Source of the DNA: Torreya grandis
Lineage: Eukaryota > Streptophyta > Pinopsida > Cupressales > Taxaceae
Assembly: GCA_037957365.1 (NCBI GenBank)
Contig: JARHVA010004229.1
Span: 1,501,001-1,565,000, forward strand
DNA: 64,000 bases
Direction: 5' to 3'
The notes beneath the pieces are model-generated. The model was not told the DNA's origin. It did not search any database and saw only the letters and a list, made by a program, of their open reading frames with translations. Both the position numbers and the translations under genes were made by a program. Position 1 is the first letter of the stretch; each line of letters starts with the position of its first letter. Shown piece after piece: positions 60,301 to 64,000 of the stretch.

Positions 60301-63300
60301 AATCTACTACAAGAGGAAGCCTAAAGGATTTAATCTCCTATGAATATAATTGTTGAAACACTATTATAGTAAGATCCTATAGATCATGGGCAAACATATA
60401 TAAAGATTGAACCTCTAAATGAAGGTGAAGATTAAAACTAGAGAATGCCAAAGTCCTAAGCATCTAGGGGATAGAAATTAAAGGACCACTTAAGTTGGAT
60501 AAAAAGGTGAGGTCACTATTATAATGGCCACTATTACATTAATTGCTATAGCTTTCACTACCCCTATTATTTCATATATTATGTTTTCCTCATTCCCTAT
60601 GGTTTCTATTATCTCTCCTATTTTTTCATTAGCTCCTTTTTATCCTAGTGTTGATTTGGTTTCTTCATCTCATGTTTCTCATAGTGCTCCTATATTTTCT
60701 TTAGTTCCAATTATTTATAATGTTAATTTAGTTTCATCAATTCCTAGTTTTTCTAATGTTGAAGTTACTTATTCATACCCATTTATTTACACTTATCCTA
60801 TTGTTATTTCAGTTAGTATTCTCCCCACTATCTCTAAAGCCAAAAAAGTTCCCTTTAATTGTACTATGGGAGCCATGTAAATTTCTCATCTTCATGTTTT
60901 TTATAATCAATTGGGTTTTTTAATGCCTTCTTATAATTTCACTTAATCCACTTATGTTATTTCATCTAAAAAATATTATCATAAAGAAACTTAATTAGTG
61001 CAATCCCATGGCCTAGTTTGGAAATAAAGATTGGTCCTAAATCATCTTCTTTTTTTTATTAGATTGATTACATTTTGAGGCATTGATACAATCCTATGGG
61101 AATATCTTACTAGAGGCTTCTTCCTAAGACACTCATCGCCTACTATGAGCTCAATTTTTTTATAAATCTACATGAACTATTTAGGGTGTTAAGAAAAGGA
61201 AGATCCAAGATGAATCTGTTAGGGATTTAGTTTTGGAGGAGAGAGAAGATGTCATCTCTTTGTGTAAGATAAAAAATAAGAGGATTGTTGAGTCTCCATA
61301 CATTGAAGATTTCAAGGCTTAACTTAAGATTCAAACATAGGCTTTTTTGGAACTCCATGCAAGTATTGATCAAGCTAGACAAGAGTTATAACATGAACTG
61401 GAGTAGGTGCAACATAATAAATAGATATATCATGTTCCTAAGGAAATTAAAAATTATTTATAGAATGTGGATATCATGTTATATAATATATTAGACACCA
61501 TCATCTAAATGAAATCTGAACTATCTCCCCATTCAATTAAAACTAGAAAATTGTCCAATTATTTAAATAAGGATGAGAATAAGTTGATATTATACATGTT
61601 TTAAAAAAATAATAAGGCTTATATCCATTTGGATTTGATGACACCACTTGAGGTAGCTAATTTTCTCAATTTGGTAGTCATCAAGACATAATAAACCATG
61701 GATTAGGTATAATGTGCACAAACCTTGATCCCAAAGCTTAAAAAACATGAAAATCAAGTATTATATATTTTATATGAATTAAATCTATTTTATTCTAGAG
61801 ACCCTATAGGGAAGCTAATAAGTGGGTTAAAATTTTATCAAGTACTTCATTAGGCCTTTATTAACTTCAATTAGGATTTTCAAGGTTGGACCCTAGAAGA
61901 AGTAGAGAAAGAACTCAAATTTGTAAGGAATAAAGTTACCAAAGTATAAATCTTTTAGATAATATTCAAAGCTATAAAGGATGCCCAAATATGTCTATTG
62001 GTGAAATTTAGTCAAGTGCACATGACATTTATTTTAAATATGGATGCAATTATTTCATAGAATAGTGCCAAACACAAGCATTATAAGGACCTAAAAGAAA
62101 ATAAATAAGCTATGGCTAAAGAATATTATTCAACTCCACCATCTATTATAGTCTCCCTAACTACTATAATTTCAACCGTGTAGGATCCAACTTAAAGTAA
62201 AGCTTAGCTTTCTTAGGTTGAATTTTCATGTATTTTACATGATAATTGGAGAATTAAACTAAAATTTTATTTATGATTCATGAGTGAATGTAATAATCAA
62301 TTAAATAATTTTGTAAACATACACATGTTACATTGAATTTTAAGATTAAGTCTTATTTTGGAAGATGTAGTTTTGATAAACTATAATTATATATGTAGAC
62401 TTTACATCAATTAGAACTCTCATTCTTATTATTAGCATGTAATTTTTCAACTTTGCATGGATTTGGAGGATGAGGAACCCCCTCCCCAAATCTATTTATA
62501 TTGTTAATTCCCTCATTTCAAAGGGATAGAAATCTTATCAATACATAAGCAAATCTCTTTTGATTGTCATGTAATTGTGTTGATGTTTTTATATTACATT
62601 TTTTTGTAAATAAGTTTTGTTTATTTTCTTGTTTGTTTGATTCAATAATTTAAAGTGTTAAAAGTTACCAAGAGTTACATATTATTATTATTGTTGTTTT
62701 ATGATGAGATTATATGTGTAATAAATATTAGGTGATTATTAGATATCATTGATTATGTGTAGAAGTGTTTTCTTCATGATATAGTTTTCTAGGTGTGAGC
62801 AACATCTCCATTAGATACCTCTCTGATCTAATCTATAATCTTATGATAAAAGGGTGTGTAAAAACCAATCTAAATATAAGCAAAATTTATCTAGAATCCA
62901 ATATTTTATTATATCATCTTCCCCATATCTCCTTACTATGTTTTTATGTGTGTGAGCAATAGATTCTAGATGTAAGTATTGTTATTAAGACACTTATCCA
63001 AAAAGCTACCAACCTATAAGTAATATGCATTGGAATCATAGAGATTTTTTTTTTACCATACCTTTCCCTATTTTGGAGTTCTTTTTGAGATCTACCCACT
63101 TTAGCATAAATTCTATCCATCCAGCTCAAACAGGTTTTTATCTTTTTTATGTTGTATTCATCAACACATAACTAGTTAACAACCTTACATGCTGAGCCTA
63201 TTATTCTACCAATTTATTAAACAACCCATACCTTGTATGCTTGACCTATAGTGGATTTTATATCCATTAAGATCCTAAATTTTTAGAGGTTACCTCATTA

Positions 63301-63332
63301 AATCTATGGTGTGCATAAAACCCATATCAACG
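57367..63332 (+). repeat. 3' LTR of the giant Tat-type element
   Basis: Begins TGTTGTACTCAACACA like the 5' copy and is colinear with it to about 63029. The last 300 bp have no counterpart in the 5' copy. It ends AACG next to TGTCT (63333-63337), where the satellite resumes; the expected terminal CA would have changed to CG. TATA-like TATTTATA at 62493-62500. Length is about 5,966 bp, among the longest LTRs known to me in plants. Confidence 0.76.
58434..62185 (+). pseudogene. Long unrecognised ORF remnant inside the 3' giant LTR
   Basis: Counterpart of 27415-31215. The ATG is replaced by ATA at 58434. It has better-preserved stretches: 58570-58830 (NLTTTKWKMVLDLIPLKHQQ, then RPYIDLLHGMFFIGKVIGYF), a VELWKKKTIIENALRKFIIP block near 58867-58926, 59457-59705 (DITYHLWWNMIEDMKRKNKS and KVGKTMEFYSLVTLSHRD), the Ser/Pro/Ile-rich zone 60524-60880, and a C-terminal part with SRDPIGKLISGLKFYQ (about 61797-61845) and WTLEEVEKELKF. 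I recognise no conserved family. Conservation of peptide blocks between the two LTRs through a low-complexity centre argues that the ancestor encoded one protein. Confidence 0.6.
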
Positions 63333-64000
63333 TGTCTTAATGTTTCAAATAATTCCATAAAATGACATTAGTATTTACATCCTGATTTGAAATATATAGC
63401 AACACACATATTTGTAAAATTTGTTTGAGTGTTGTGAATTATGTCATGCAACAACATTGGTATGAGAAATACAACTCAAAATATGCAATATCTAATATTT
63501 GTTTTTAAATTTATCATAGTGTTATGAATTGTACAACACAATAACATCTATATGATAAACCTAACTCAAAGTATGAAAGACCCCAAATATTTATAAATTT
63601 TGTCCTAGTGTTACTAATTACACCTCACATTAACATTAGCTAATATGGGAAACCTAATTAAAATATGTAAAACCCAATTTTTAAAAAAAGAATTTCCTAG
63701 TGTTGTGAATTGTGTTAGATAATGACATTGGTATTTGAAACCTAACTAAAAATATGTAATACCATAAATTTTTATTAAATATTTCTTACTATTGAAAATT
63801 GTGCCACTTAACAACATTGTTATAGGAAACTTGACTCAAAATATTTAACAACCCATTTATTTATAAAATTTATACAACTATTTTAAATTGTGATGTGAAA
63901 TGACATTAACATAGGTAACTTGACTCAAAAAATGAAAAAACCTAAATATTTATGAATTTTTTCCCAATGTTATGAATTGTGACACATAATGACATTGGTA
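63333..64000 (+). repeat. Diverged ~89-bp tandem satellite, block 3 (about 7.5 units, runs off the window)
   Basis: Same unit and orientation as the earlier blocks, resuming mid-unit at TGTCTTAATGTTTC, the monomer position where block 2 stopped. It continues past the window end. Confidence 0.92.

Larger units (their letters stand above)
26276..63332 (+). mobile_element. Giant Tat-type Ty3/gypsy element with ~5.9-kb LTRs, multiply invaded
   Basis: Direct repeats 26276-32090 and 57367-63332 begin alike (TGTTATACTCAACACA and TGTTGTACTCAACACA) and flank gag, archaeal-type RNase H, RT, RNase H and integrase remnants on the + strand. The satellite stops at TATCC on the left (26271-26275) and resumes at TGTCT on the right (63333-63337), at the same monomer position, whose usual form is TGTCC. 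That fits a 5-bp target duplication in which each copy has one transition. Removing the nested reverse-strand gypsy (8.7 kb) and Copia-type element (8.7 kb) leaves roughly 19.6 kb. The right LTR has about 300 bp (63030-63332) that the left lacks, apparently deleted next to the nested element. Confidence 0.8.

Noticed and set aside
26276..63332. Segmental duplication as an explanation for the two 5.9-kb repeats
   Set aside because: Both copies start at the same TGTT, the block sits at one satellite position with a plausible target duplication, and gypsy genes lie between them; LTRs explain this better. The lack of a visible polypurine tract keeps some doubt.
26276..63332. A DNA transposon with terminal inverted repeats
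   Set aside because: The reverse complement of the left end does not occur at the right end.
1..64000. Host protein-coding, tRNA or rRNA genes
   Set aside because: No non-transposon domain, splice-like exon structure or tRNA/rRNA signature could be found by reading; all recognisable coding traces are retroelement parts, apart from the unassigned LTR ORF and the 42470-43849 insert.

Overview
This window looks like an intergenic, repeat-only stretch of a plant nuclear genome, probably a very large one. I see no host gene, tRNA or rRNA. It is AT-rich and CG-poor. Nearly every coding trace belongs to plant retrotransposons broken by stops and frameshifts. A gymnosperm or another giant-genome seed plant is my best guess; this is inference from deep decay, nesting and giant elements, and no marker gene fixes the taxon.

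The ground layer is a very diverged tandem satellite of about 89 bp per unit, all on the same strand. It is seen at 9239-12013, 17525-26275 and 63333-64000 (roughly 135 units). Elements sit in or beside it: (1) a Ty3/gypsy Tat-type element at 1-9238, cut by the window edge; (2) a compact Ty3/gypsy chromovirus at 12014-17524 with two 325-bp LTRs, iMet primer site, polypurine tract and C-terminal chromodomain; (3) a giant Tat-type element at 26276-63332. Its LTRs are about 5.8-6.0 kb, and the satellite resumes on its right at the same point of the monomer where it stopped on the left.

The giant element is a nest. Its 5' LTR (26276-32090) abuts a reverse-strand gypsy element (32091-40798; gag, two 405-bp LTRs, a large AT microsatellite). 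Its own gag follows (about 40830-42457), then a 1.4-kb retrocopy with a 12-bp target duplication (42470-43849). Then come its archaeal-type RNase H, RT, RNase H and integrase remnants (44185-47290). A gag-only Copia-type element (47802-56522, perfect TCATC duplication) is inserted in the 3' part, and that element's gag is itself split by a nearly full-length L1-type LINE (49145-55006, 17-bp target duplication). The 3' LTR (57367-63332) closes the structure.

The most unusual observation is that both giant LTRs carry the remains of the same long, unrecognised protein-coding frame (about 27415-31215 and 58434-62185), lying upstream of the LTR's TATA-like box, that is, inside the presumed U3. A second is that both Tat-type elements place the archaeal-type RNase H upstream of RT. 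Inferred order of events: satellite; giant element and its reverse-strand guest (LTR pairs about a quarter diverged by eye); Copia-type gag element (about 29 differences in 306 bp) and chromovirus (about 25 in 325 bp); LINE inside the Copia-type element.
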